Source: Hymenobacter sp.
GTDB taxonomy: Bacteria; Bacteroidota; Bacteroidia; Cytophagales; Hymenobacteraceae
NCBI GenBank assembly: GCA_025362615.1
Contig: JANYFQ010000619.1
Span: 1 to 12,243, forward strand
Length of the DNA: 12,243 nucleotides
Direction of reading: 5' to 3'
Made by a program: the position numbers and the translations under genes. Every line of letters begins with the position of its first letter. Position 1 is the stretch's first letter. This document shows, one piece after another, positions 1 to 7,336 of this stretch. A model generated the notes under the pieces. It was given only the letters and a program-made list of their open reading frames with translations. It made no database searches and was not told where the DNA came from.

Positions 1-21
1 CACCTCATTTTTTCTGAAAGC

Positions 22-711
22 ATGGCACTCACCTCCCACCCCTTCCATCCGGTCAGCAACGAACTACTGCCCGGATACCGCGACGCTTACCTGCGCGGTG
101 ACCTCTCGCGGACCAACACGGAGTTGGTTGATTCCTATTTATTGGCCAACGCCAATGAGGGCGACGAAACATTGCGGCGCTTTCACAAGCTGAAAGCTTC
201 GGGCCACCAAGTGCAGCCGGTGGGGTGGGTAGCACAGCAGTTTCATTTGCTTCGTACCGAGCCAAAGCGTTTTCGGCAGCGTGCTTCGGGCCTGGTGCTG
301 GTAGGCGTGTTGGTGAGTGGGCTGGTGTTTGCCGGCAACAGCAACGTGCCTACTTCAAGCCTCAGCAGCCCCATGGTGCCCGTATCGGGCGTTGCTGGCG
401 GCGAGGCAGGCGGCCTCGAGCCGGTTGCCCTGATAACGACTTTGCGCGGGCGTGTGCTTGACGAGAACGGCAACCCGCTGGTGGGGGCCACGGTGCTTGA
501 TAAAGAGAGTGGCCGGGGAGTAAGCACCAATGCCGAAGGAAATTACGCATTACAGGTACCCGCAAACCGGGTTTCCCTGTTGCAGTACGGCTACGGCGGC
601 TACCGGGAAGAAGAAGTGCTGACCCAGCGCCAGCGGGTGCAGAATGTGACATTGCGGCCCGATGCGGAGAAACAATCGCTACGCCGCAAAAAGCATTGGT
701 GGAATTGGTAG
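22..711 (+). CDS. Single-pass membrane protein with CarboxypepD_reg-like domain
   Basis: The 229-residue protein has three parts. Residues 1-85 are hydrophilic and probably cytoplasmic. Residues about 89-105 form one hydrophobic transmembrane segment. After a Ser/Pro/Gly-rich linker, residues about 141-214 match a CarboxypepD_reg-like (carboxypeptidase regulatory, beta-sandwich) domain, with the typical pattern GRVLDENGNPLVGATV followed by STNAEGNYAL. This domain is common in Bacteroidota envelope proteins, including the N-termini of TonB-dependent receptors. The C-terminus is unusual: a basic run followed by aromatic residues (RRKKHWWNW). The cytoplasmic-TM-periplasmic plan resembles anti-sigma factors and other small membrane regulators, but I see no zinc-finger Cys/His motif, so that role is only a guess. 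Only 21 bases lie upstream, so an operon partner before it cannot be excluded. The ATG at 22 is the first start in the frame within the window. Confidence 0.8.
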   Translation: MALTSHPFHPVSNELLPGYRDAYLRGDLSRTNTELVDSYLLANANEGDETLRRFHKLKASGHQVQPVGWVAQQFHLLRTEPKRFRQRASGLVLVGVLVSGLVFAGNSNVPTSSLSSPMVPVSGVAGGEAGGLEPVALITTLRGRVLDENGNPLVGATVLDKESGRGVSTNAEGNYALQVPANRVSLLQYGYGGYREEEVLTQRQRVQNVTLRPDAEKQSLRRKKHWWNW

Positions 712-735
712 TCGGTCGGCCTATGCCTCTTTTTC

Positions 736-775
736 GAACCCGTTGGGTTGCTTGAATAAACAATCTAACGGGTTC
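736..775. repeat. Inverted repeat flanked by T-run and A-run
   Basis: A perfect 9-base inverted repeat, GAACCCGTT at 736-744 and AACGGGTTC at 767-775, encloses a 22-base loop. The arms are extended by TTTTT before the left arm (after a one-base bulge) and AAAAA after the right arm, so the whole stem can reach about 14 pairs. The T-run precedes the stem on both strands, which is not the arrangement of a classic intrinsic terminator. It lies 25 bases after the stop of the membrane-protein gene and could be an RNA 3'-end structure. Confidence 0.5.
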
Positions 776-790
776 AAAAAGGGCTTGGCA

Positions 791-823
791 CACCATTCCG
801 CTGCCTGGCTGCCAGGCATGGTG
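791..823. repeat. Hairpin-forming inverted repeat
   Basis: TGCCTGG (802-808) and CCAGGCA (812-818) pair perfectly around a three-base loop. Outer arms CACCA (791-795) and TGGTG (819-823) can extend the stem past a one-sided bulge. No T-run follows. It sits in the 226-base gap between the membrane-protein gene and the first Roadblock-like gene. Confidence 0.4.
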
Positions 824-937
824 GTTGGTTACGGTTTGTAGAGATTTAAGCAGCCGCATCAATCCCCGCGCCGTCCACCGCAGATTGGCCGGCACAGGCC
901 ATTAGTTTTCCAGCAGGCACTGGCAGACGTAAAAATC

Positions 938-1360
938 ATGAATCTCCCCTTCTTCAACCGTCCAACCCTGAAAAAGATAACCGTTGGCGTAGGGGACGCG
1001 TCGGGCGAACAAGCCCGGCTGATAATCGACGGCATATGCCGGGAACTACCCGATTTGCTGATGGTTTACGTCGCCGAAATTTCTTCGGGTACCGTGCTTG
1101 CTTCCTACACATCGCACCCCAACTACAACCCCAATAAAATCAGTTTACGCAACGCCAAAGTATTTGCCATTGTGGCCAAACCACTGGCAACCCACCCTTG
1201 GCTGGGCGGGCCGATACGCGACCTAACCGTTGGCCTGACGGACCAGTTTCATCACCTGAGCCTTTGCAACGAAGGCAAATGGTACTGCTTTGTGGCGGTG
1301 CTCACGACTGATGCTAACTTGGGTGTGGTTAAGGGGATAGTTCGCCGCTGCGCCATTTGA
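938..1360 (+). CDS. Roadblock/LC7-like small protein (first of tandem pair)
   Basis: The 140-residue soluble protein has no signal peptide or membrane segment. From about residue 24 it has an alpha/beta pattern resembling the Roadblock/LC7 fold: a helix ending ELPDLL, a strand, then a segment on use of residual activity state (SSGTVLAS), a long helix, and a C-terminal half with LTDQFHHLSL and TTDANLGVVKGIVRR. The following gene has the same C-terminal landmarks (LTDQFHLLRL, then a D-x-NL motif followed by a helix and an Arg), so the two are paralogues. Roadblock proteins such as MglB usually dimerise and regulate small Ras-like GTPases; no GTPase gene is in the window. Relative to its neighbour it has an N-terminal extension of about 20 residues. 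The family call is from pattern only; the ORF itself is convincing. Confidence 0.65.
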   Translation: MNLPFFNRPTLKKITVGVGDASGEQARLIIDGICRELPDLLMVYVAEISSGTVLASYTSHPNYNPNKISLRNAKVFAIVAKPLATHPWLGGPIRDLTVGLTDQFHHLSLCNEGKWYCFVAVLTTDANLGVVKGIVRRCAI

Positions 1361-1425
1361 CACGTTTTAATTTTCACCTTTTTTCTGCATCCTCGCGCCT
1401 TTTTTGTACCTCAACTCAAACCCCA

Positions 1426-1788
1426 ATGAAAAGCCCCAAGCAGATTGTACAAGACATCCTGGCCGAATTGCCGACGCTGCTCGCCGTTGCGGTGGTTGAA
1501 ACCGAATCGGGAATGCCGTTGGCTTCGCACGCCAACATTGCTGACTTTGATATTGAAACCGCCGCTGCCTACAATACCGAAGTTGTGAAGGCCAAACTCA
1601 AAGCCCTGGCGGCGCTTAAGTTAAACCAAACCCTCCAAGACATTCTCCTCACCCTCACCGACCAGTTTCACCTGCTGCGGCTTTCGCCGGACGGGCAGAT
1701 GTTTGTTTACCTGGCCGTGAACAGCCGCGACACCAACCTGGCCCAGGCCCGGATGGTGATGCGGGCCAGCGCAGGCAATCTGAGCTAA
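1426..1788 (+). CDS. Roadblock/LC7-like small protein (second of tandem pair)
   Basis: The protein has 120 residues from the ATG at 1426. The frame is open back to a TTG at 1357, but that start would overlap the preceding stop codon and add a leader (residues like FHLFSASSRLF) with no counterpart in the paralogue, so 1426 is preferred. The sequence fits a Roadblock/LC7 domain along its length: an N-terminal helix ILAELPTLLAVAVVE, the ETESGMPLAS turn, a central helix containing AAAYNTEVVKAKLKAL, then LTDQFHLLRLSPDG, a strand VYLAV and the motif DTNLAQARMVMR, which is close to the common Roadblock ending NLxLAR. It lies 65 bases after its paralogue and is probably co-transcribed with it. A weak promoter-like TAATTTTC occurs at 1368-1375. 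A strong terminator follows at 1811-1845. Confidence 0.72.
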   Translation: MKSPKQIVQDILAELPTLLAVAVVETESGMPLASHANIADFDIETAAAYNTEVVKAKLKALAALKLNQTLQDILLTLTDQFHLLRLSPDGQMFVYLAVNSRDTNLAQARMVMRASAGNLS

Positions 1789-1810
1789 GTGTGCCTGTAT
1801 TTGAGTCAGT

Positions 1811-1845
1811 AAAAAGCCCGCTGGCGTTGCGCCAGCGGGCTTTTT
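1811..1845. terminator. Bidirectional intrinsic terminator
   Basis: A perfect 15-base inverted repeat (1811-1825 and 1831-1845) surrounds a five-base loop. The GC-rich core GCCCGCTGGC is flanked by AAAAA on the left and TTTTT on the right, so RNA made from either strand ends in a U-run after the stem. It lies 22 bases after the Roadblock-like gene and 66 bases past the stop codon of the minus-strand secreted protein. It therefore serves both convergent genes. Confidence 0.93.
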
Positions 1846-1911
1846 CACGTCTTATGATTGGGGTCAGCTAAGCCGGTGCATTTGCGCTGGTGCCCCCTCA
1901 GCTTGTTGCGG

Positions 1912-4446
1912 TTACTCCACGGCTAACTGCCGAATTACGAGCTGTCCGTTGATGACTAGGTGTAAGGAGTAGATGCCCAGTTTCACTTGGTTCAAATCGA
2001 GGGTGAATTGGGGGGTGGTTGCTTTCGTCACGGCTACCGTGCGGCCCAGGGCATCGCGCAGCGTGGCCGTGGTTTCGCCGGTGCCGGCCGTAGCGGGCAG
2101 CAGCACGGTGGCGGTGCCACGAGCCGGGTTGGGGTAGAGGGCCACCGCAAGCGTCTGGGCCGTGGCGGCGGCTGTGGGCCGGGCCGCGCCGCCGAGTTGC
2201 ACCGAAAACCGGTTCGGCTGGCTGCCGGCAGCTTGCGCCGCGAAGGTGTAGGTGGCCTGCGCCCGCAGGTCGTGGCGCTGCCCGGTTTGCGCGTCCAACA
2301 GGTACACAGCCAGGCCGTTGAAATTAGCTAGATTAGCGGTGAAGGTGAAGCCACCGGCGCGGGGCAGACTCAACTGCAACGGCACCAGGGTGGCGGCGGT
2401 GGCTGTGGGCAAAGCCAGGCCGCTGATGCTGAGGGCCTCGCCGGCGGGCGTGAGGGCCGCCAGTTCGGCCTGGCCGGAGCTGGGCAGCTTGTAGGCGTCG
2501 AAAGCCGCATCGAAGGCGGCAGTGGCCCCGGCTTCGGCGTAAAGCACCAACTCGTCATCTGCCATATCGATAGCGCTGATTTTCAATACCAAACGCAGGC
2601 GCGGGTCGGTGGCGTTGCGGCGTAGCGTGGGCACGGTGCTGCCTACCACGGCGCGGCGGGCCGTGAGCGGAATGGTGAGCGCGGCGGCCCCGGCCCCGGC
2701 GTTCTGGCTCATGAAAAAAGCCTGGCCCGTCGGAATCAGCGGCGAGCCGCCCATGCCGTTCACGTTGGCGCGGTAGCGACCGGCGTAAGGGCCAATGGTT
2801 TCAAAAACGTAAAAAGCAGCAGGCACCGAGGCCGGGCGCGTCAGGGCCGTGCCGTCGAGCGGGGCCGTGAAGGGGTTGCCGAGCAATACCCAGCCCGGAC
2901 TAGCGCCGGGGTTAGCGGGCAGGGCCACCGTTTGGGCGGTTTCGTTGAGTGTACCCGCGAAGCGCATCACATTGTCGGGGGTGATGTGGGCGATGAAGCC
3001 GCGCCCGCGCCCCGGCGCTGCGCCGCCGGAGGCCAGTGCCCGCCAGCCGCGGTCGAAGGCCGAATACGTAGTGGCCCGGCTACCGGGAATGGCCGTGAAA
3101 TCGTAGCTAAAAAGGTTCGGGAACGGCGTGACCAGGTTGGGCGTGGCCGACGCATTATAGGCCGCTACCCCCGCCGTGACGGGCGTAAACGTCGGCCCCA
3201 CAGCCAAGCCAAACGCCGGGCCGTTGTCGAACGGGTTGCTGAAATGCCGATAGCCGGCCCCGGTGTTCAGCGTCGGGTCGATGGCCCGCTCTTGCGTGAG
3301 GGTGCCGGTGATGCTGCCCGAAAAATCACCTACAATGGCGGTGGTGCCGGTCTGGGTCGATTTGAGGGTAAGGCTGTTGCCGTCGGTATTCAGGTTCGAA
3401 AACACGTCGAGCGTTCCTGTTATCACCGTCGGCTGTTGCAGGCGCAAACTTCCTAAGCTGAGGCCGCCTGCGCCCTGCGTGTAAACGCCAACATTCAGGC
3501 TTCGCACGCGGCCTGGCAGCCCATCGCCGGTGACGCACGGCACAATGGCCGTGCCCACCCCACTGTAGCCGTAATCGGCATCGGCGGCATAGGAGCGCAG
3601 CGCGGTTTGGATGCTGCCCGTAAGCCCGGCGTTCGTGATGCCGGCCGCTTCGCCGATAACCAAGCGGCTGCCCGTCGCCATTGCAAACCGGTTGCCAGTC
3701 AGCAGGTAATGCTGAATTGTTCCGTTGGTGCTGGCCGAGGCAGTGGCCAGGGTGCCCCCGGTTTGCAGGTCGAGGGTGCCGGTTACTTCCAGGTTTTTAT
3801 CCAAAAGCAAATAGCCGTTGTTGGCAATCGTTACGTTGCGGTAGCGGCCCAATGGCGGCTGCACGTAAGAATTTACCAGCAGGTCGGCATCGGGAATTAT
3901 TTCGAGCACGAACCGGGCCGGGTCGTTGTAGCGGCCGTTGGTGTTGGCGTTGGTCATGTCGAAGAAATAGGTCGTGTTGAGTGCCAGCGGGGTGCGCACG
4001 GCCAGCAGGTTATCGCGCAGCACGAGGCGGGCATCCCCAAAATTGATAACGCTGCCTAACCGAAACTGGTAGCGGCCGAAGGCGGGCACCCCGACAAACA
4101 GGTTCACTTCGAGCGGCACACCAGCCGTGTAAGGAGCCAAGCCATTGATAACCAACTGCTGCAACGGACCAACAGACGTAAACGACGACACATTCAGCCC
4201 CGACGGGTTGCTGAGTTTGGCAGCATCGAACTGCGAGTCGAAGCCGCCGGTGGCCCCGGCTTCAAAATAAATGTAGGCTTGGTCTACCAATACGCTCGGC
4301 GCGGGGGCCAGCAGGTCGAGGCGCAAAACGGGGCGCGGGTCGGGCGTTTGAGCCTGCGCCACGATACTCGGGGCAAGCAACCACAGCAGGAGGACCACCG
4401 CACGCAGCGGATTTGTTTTCTTCTCAAATCGTAGCAGTGAGCGCAT
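1912..4446 (-). CDS. Secreted protein with T9SS type A sorting domain
   Basis: The protein has 844 residues from the ATG at 4446. A longer frame opens at 4557, but 4446 puts a good Sec signal peptide at the N-terminus: RFEKK, then the hydrophobic core AVVLLLWLLAPSIVA and an AQA|Q cleavage site near residue 32. It also leaves the promoter box at 4494-4501 outside the gene. Residues about 41-185 and 617-752 are two copies of one domain, each with an LRLxL start and EAGAT..FD..FDA.KL. Between them is a beta-rich stretch with beta-helix-like Thr/Gly/Asn repeats (about 200-385), then modules containing YRHFSNPFDNG and GWVLLGNPF. Residues about 765-844 form a T9SS type A sorting domain (ALYPNPARG, then a GRTV turn and the final strand VIRQLAVE), which directs export across the outer membrane and release or surface attachment. 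No catalytic motif is visible; an adhesive or structural surface role is possible. Confidence 0.9.
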   Translation of the reverse strand: MRSLLRFEKKTNPLRAVVLLLWLLAPSIVAQAQTPDPRPVLRLDLLAPAPSVLVDQAYIYFEAGATGGFDSQFDAAKLSNPSGLNVSSFTSVGPLQQLVINGLAPYTAGVPLEVNLFVGVPAFGRYQFRLGSVINFGDARLVLRDNLLAVRTPLALNTTYFFDMTNANTNGRYNDPARFVLEIIPDADLLVNSYVQPPLGRYRNVTIANNGYLLLDKNLEVTGTLDLQTGGTLATASASTNGTIQHYLLTGNRFAMATGSRLVIGEAAGITNAGLTGSIQTALRSYAADADYGYSGVGTAIVPCVTGDGLPGRVRSLNVGVYTQGAGGLSLGSLRLQQPTVITGTLDVFSNLNTDGNSLTLKSTQTGTTAIVGDFSGSITGTLTQERAIDPTLNTGAGYRHFSNPFDNGPAFGLAVGPTFTPVTAGVAAYNASATPNLVTPFPNLFSYDFTAIPGSRATTYSAFDRGWRALASGGAAPGRGRGFIAHITPDNVMRFAGTLNETAQTVALPANPGASPGWVLLGNPFTAPLDGTALTRPASVPAAFYVFETIGPYAGRYRANVNGMGGSPLIPTGQAFFMSQNAGAGAAALTIPLTARRAVVGSTVPTLRRNATDPRLRLVLKISAIDMADDELVLYAEAGATAAFDAAFDAYKLPSSGQAELAALTPAGEALSISGLALPTATAATLVPLQLSLPRAGGFTFTANLANFNGLAVYLLDAQTGQRHDLRAQATYTFAAQAAGSQPNRFSVQLGGAARPTAAATAQTLAVALYPNPARGTATVLLPATAGTGETTATLRDALGRTVAVTKATTPQFTLDLNQVKLGIYSLHLVINGQLVIRQLAVE

Positions 4447-4493
4447 TGTCGGCCCGCCAGCAGCCGGGGTGTTACCGGTTGGTGCAGGATGAA

Positions 4494-4501
4494 CAAAGAT
4501 A
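4494..4501 (-). promoter_or_regulatory. Bacteroidota -7 promoter box for the T9SS protein gene
   Basis: Read on the minus strand the sequence is TATCTTTG, an exact match to the Bacteroidota primary sigma factor -7 consensus TAnnTTTG. It lies 47 bases upstream of the ATG at 4446, giving a leader of roughly 40 bases. No good -33 TTTG is seen at the usual spacing. Its position inside the longer open frame supports the shorter start. Confidence 0.6.
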
Positions 4502-4769
4502 AAGCGTAAGTTGAACAGCCTGGGGCAGCCCGCTTCAATTCTGTCATCTGCACGCACTTGCCAGAGGAAATCAACAAGCCCTGAGCGAAGCCGTAGCCCG
4601 GCACCGCTTCTTTGGCACGATTTGCGCCAACGGCCGACGAACTTGCAGCGTAGCAGCCATTTTTAAGGCCGTGCTTCACATCGGTTTGCAAGATGTTGTG
4701 CGGGTGCATCCTCACCAAAGGCGCTCACCTCGCACGGCCATCGGGCGGCGGTTTTCCGCGCTGCGCAAG

Positions 4770-4777
4770 TAATTTCG
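4770..4777 (+). promoter_or_regulatory. Probable -7 promoter box for the partner-switching operon
   Basis: TAATTTCG matches the Bacteroidota -7 consensus TAnnTTTG at all but one position. The same octamer occurs at 7818-7825 ahead of the isomerase lipoprotein gene, which makes a local promoter variant plausible. A TTTT at 4752-4755 may act as a poor -33 element, but the spacing is short. The implied leader to the TTG start at 4797 is only about 15 bases. Confidence 0.4.
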
Positions 4778-4796
4778 TCCGTTATTCTTCCTGGTT

Positions 4797-6887
4797 TTGT
4801 CACTTCGCCTTTCTCCCTTTCTTATTGTTTCAACGCTTCTTAGCTGGGGCGTTCTTCTCCTTAGTGCGGTTAGTCATAGTGGCACGGCGGGCTTGGCGGG
4901 TTGGCCGGGGTGGGTAACGCTGGTGGCGCAGGGCACGTTGGCCGCCAGTGCGTTTTTGTACGCCCGCAACCAGCCACTTATTCTGTACGGGCAAGACTTT
5001 GTGGGCTTGCTGCGTCGCCTCGTGTTGGGCCCGGGGGCGCTGGCACTCGTTTGCCTCGTTTTGTTTGGGCTGGGCCGTTTGGTTGCTTATCAGCAGCCAA
5101 GCCAGGAGCCGGTGGTGTTCGCCATTACCCACACGTTAAGTCTGGGTTTGTTCATCATATTTCTGGCCCAGGTAAATTACGCGTGGCGGGCGTTGGTGTA
5201 TTTCAAAAGCGCCAGCAACTTGCGCCGGCGCTGGCAGTTGCTGGAACTATTGCTGGGCACCACGCTGCTGCTCCAGCTGCTGCCATTGCCCGTGCCATCG
5301 GTACTGGTGTTGCCCGTGCTGGTGCTGTTGGGGTTGTTTGGGGTGTATTTGAGCGGCACCCAGCGTTGGGTGGCCTACCTGACGCACAAGCAAAAATGGC
5401 AAGTCATTGGCTATCAATCGGCTATTTTGGCGGCGATGCTATTGTTCCTGCAATACTTTCGCCTTACCGGCACGGTGGCCACGCTGCTGTCGCCGGCTCC
5501 CCAGCACGCTTTTTTGCTGCTGACGGCCTTTTTTGCGGTTTTTTATTCGTTGATGGGGCTGCTGGTCACATTTTTCAACCTGCCCACGGCGGGCGTGTTT
5601 GAGCAGCGCCGGGCCGAAATCGTGAGCTTGCAGCGTTTGACGCAAATCATTCAACGCGGCCAAACCGCTGCCGAAATTTATCAGACGTTGCTCGAGTCGG
5701 CGGAGCAAACCGTGCAGGCCGATGCCGCCGGGCTGTTGCTGCTGCCCAGCGCCGTACCCAACGATAAGCCTGGCCATAGCACTTATTTTCACGGCCTTGA
5801 TGCGACGCGGATAGCGGCCGTAGTTGCGTTTGTCGAAGCCCAAACCGGCGACCAAGAATTCGTGCTCAACAACCTGGCCAGCCAGCCGGGCTGGCCTGCG
5901 GAGCTGCCTTATGGCTCGCTGGTGGTGCTGCCGTTGCGCGGCTTGCAGCACCACTACGGGAAACTGTTTTTGCTCAAAACCGAAGTGCCCGGTTTTGACG
6001 ACGACGACATTGGCGTCCTCACCACCTTCACCAGTCAAACCGTCCTCAGCCTCGAAAACCTGCAACTGGTGGCCGATTCGCTCTCCAACCAACGCACCCA
6101 GGAAGAACTGCGCATCGCGGCCCAGGTGCAGGACAGCCTCATCCCCAAAAACCTGCCCACCGACGACTGGTTCGACATTTCGACGCACTCGCTGGCGGCC
6201 AAGGAGATGGGCGGCGACTTCTACGATTTTCTGCTGTTGCCCGGCCGGCGGCTGGCTGTGCTCATCGGCGACGTGTCGGGCAAGGGCGTGACGGCCGCCT
6301 TCCACATGGCCCAGATGAAAGGGATTTTTCACGCTTTGATGCAGGAAAACCCCCTCGCCAAAAACGAGCGCGAGCAATTTCCGCTGCCCAGCCGCTTCAT
6401 GAACCAGGCCAACACCGCCCTGGCGCACTGCCTGGAGCCGTCGTCGTTCATCACTTCTTCGCTCTACATCATTGATTATGAGCAGGGCGGGTTCATGTTT
6501 GCGCGGGCTGGCCACTGCCCGACGCTCTACTACCACGCCATGCGCGAGGAGGTCTCGTACTTCGTGTCGGCTGGCCTGGGGCTGGGCATTCTGCGCCGGG
6601 GCGGCTACGAGCGGCACATCAACAACCAATTCTACGACTACGGCCCCGGCGACGTGATGGTGCTCTACACCGACGGCATCGTCGAAGCCCGGGGCACCGA
6701 CGGCAGCGAGTTCGGCGAAGAACGCCTCAAAGCCCTGCTCGAACGGTGCTACTACCTGGAAGCCCACGAGATAAAGGCCATCATCATGGCCGACTTTAAC
6801 CAGTTCACGGCCGGCTGCCCGGTACACGACGACCAGACGATGCTCGTCATTAAGTTTAAAACCGCCCAACCCGCGCTCAATTCCTAA
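4797..6887 (+). CDS. Membrane GAF-SpoIIE (RsbU-type) PP2C serine phosphatase
   Basis: The 696-residue protein is expected to dephosphorylate the phosphoserine form of a STAS antagonist, most likely the one encoded just downstream. Residues about 4-265 contain seven or eight hydrophobic membrane segments. A short linker helix leads into a GAF-like sensor region, about 276-420. Residues about 440-690 form the SpoIIE/PP2C_SIG catalytic domain. Metal-binding acidic residues are visible in GGDFYDF (Asp474, Asp477), GDVSGKG (Asp492), YTDG (Asp626) and the terminal DDQTM (Asp678/679), and GHCPTLYY is also typical. All key residues appear intact. No ATG is available near the N-terminus; TTG at 4797 is the best start, because a stop lies at 4770-4772 and later starts would cut into the first membrane segment. 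The next gene follows after 16 bases, so the two are probably in one operon. Confidence 0.92.
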   Translation: MSLRLSPFLIVSTLLSWGVLLLSAVSHSGTAGLAGWPGWVTLVAQGTLAASAFLYARNQPLILYGQDFVGLLRRLVLGPGALALVCLVLFGLGRLVAYQQPSQEPVVFAITHTLSLGLFIIFLAQVNYAWRALVYFKSASNLRRRWQLLELLLGTTLLLQLLPLPVPSVLVLPVLVLLGLFGVYLSGTQRWVAYLTHKQKWQVIGYQSAILAAMLLFLQYFRLTGTVATLLSPAPQHAFLLLTAFFAVFYSLMGLLVTFFNLPTAGVFEQRRAEIVSLQRLTQIIQRGQTAAEIYQTLLESAEQTVQADAAGLLLLPSAVPNDKPGHSTYFHGLDATRIAAVVAFVEAQTGDQEFVLNNLASQPGWPAELPYGSLVVLPLRGLQHHYGKLFLLKTEVPGFDDDDIGVLTTFTSQTVLSLENLQLVADSLSNQRTQEELRIAAQVQDSLIPKNLPTDDWFDISTHSLAAKEMGGDFYDFLLLPGRRLAVLIGDVSGKGVTAAFHMAQMKGIFHALMQENPLAKNEREQFPLPSRFMNQANTALAHCLEPSSFITSSLYIIDYEQGGFMFARAGHCPTLYYHAMREEVSYFVSAGLGLGILRRGGYERHINNQFYDYGPGDVMVLYTDGIVEARGTDGSEFGEERLKALLERCYYLEAHEIKAIIMADFNQFTAGCPVHDDQTMLVIKFKTAQPALNS

Positions 6888-6903
6888 CGTAACCGGCTTT
6901 ACC

Positions 6904-7233
6904 ATGAAAGTAACCGCTCAACCCGCTGCCGATTCGCTCACCTTATTGCTCGATGGCGAGCTTGATGCCAGTTCGGCCATTGTGCTCGACACCGAACTCG
7001 CAAAACCTGAAATCCTTACCTACCGCAAAGTACTGGTCGATTGCGCCAAGCTGAGCTACATTTCGTCGGCGGGCCTGGGGGTGTTCATCTCCCACCTCCA
7101 GCCGCTGCAAGACAAGGACGTGAAGCTCGTCTTCTTTAATATGCAGGAAAAGGTGTTCAACGTGTTCGAAATATTGGGGCTTGATGCCCTGATGACCATC
7201 GTGCCTACGCAAGCCGAGGCCGTTGCCGCGTAA
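6904..7233 (+). CDS. STAS-domain anti-sigma factor antagonist (RsbV/SpoIIAA type)
   Basis: The 109-residue protein is a single STAS domain of usual length for RsbV/SpoIIAA proteins. Landmarks are LDGELDASSA near the N-terminus, the strand KVLVDCAKL, the motif YISSAGLGVF and the C-terminal VFNVFEILGLDALMTIV. In SpoIIAA the equivalent motif is DSSGLG with the phosphorylated Ser directly after the Asp. By alignment the phosphorylated residue here is Ser55, with Ser54 in the Asp position and Ala56 in place of the second Ser, a common variant. In this family the unphosphorylated form binds the RsbW-type kinase and releases that kinase's target. The gene lies between the phosphatase (16 bases upstream) and the kinase (103 bases downstream), matching the partner-switching arrangement. 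Confidence 0.95.
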   Translation: MKVTAQPAADSLTLLLDGELDASSAIVLDTELAKPEILTYRKVLVDCAKLSYISSAGLGVFISHLQPLQDKDVKLVFFNMQEKVFNVFEILGLDALMTIVPTQAEAVAA

Positions 7234-7336
7234 CCCATTGCAACCCATCGGCCTGCGGAAAACGAGTGCTTGGCAAAACGGCCTTTGAAGCCAGATTTGC
7301 CCCTCATATTCCTCGGAAGCCACCTGCCCATCGTCC

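Larger units (their letters stand above)
4447..4796. other. Divergent intergenic region
   Basis: This 350-base gap separates the minus-strand T9SS protein from the plus-strand phosphatase gene. It contains one Bacteroidota-type -7 box on each strand, described separately. Apart from these I see no convincing gene, RNA or strong hairpin. A frame crossing it on the minus strand has no recognisable product and overlaps the signal-peptide region of the T9SS gene, so I treat it as chance. Confidence 0.6.

Noticed and set aside
1357..1425. TTG start for the second Roadblock-like gene
   Set aside because: It overlaps the previous stop codon and adds residues not found in the paralogue; the ATG at 1426 fits the domain boundary.
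2932..3456. Plus-strand open frame of 174 codons
   Set aside because: It lies wholly antisense to the T9SS protein gene and is Arg/Gly-rich with no domain; it is a shadow of GC-rich coding sequence.
4447..4557. Longer N-terminus of the T9SS protein
   Set aside because: The extra 37 residues would bury the signal peptide and contain the exact -7 box TATCTTTG; the start at 4446 is better.
4284..4718. Minus-strand frame across the divergent intergenic region
   Set aside because: It overlaps the T9SS gene's start in another frame, has no domain and runs over its promoter box.
5439..6905. Minus-strand open frame of 488 codons
   Set aside because: It is antisense to the phosphatase gene, whose catalytic motifs are intact on the plus strand; the antisense product has no recognisable features.
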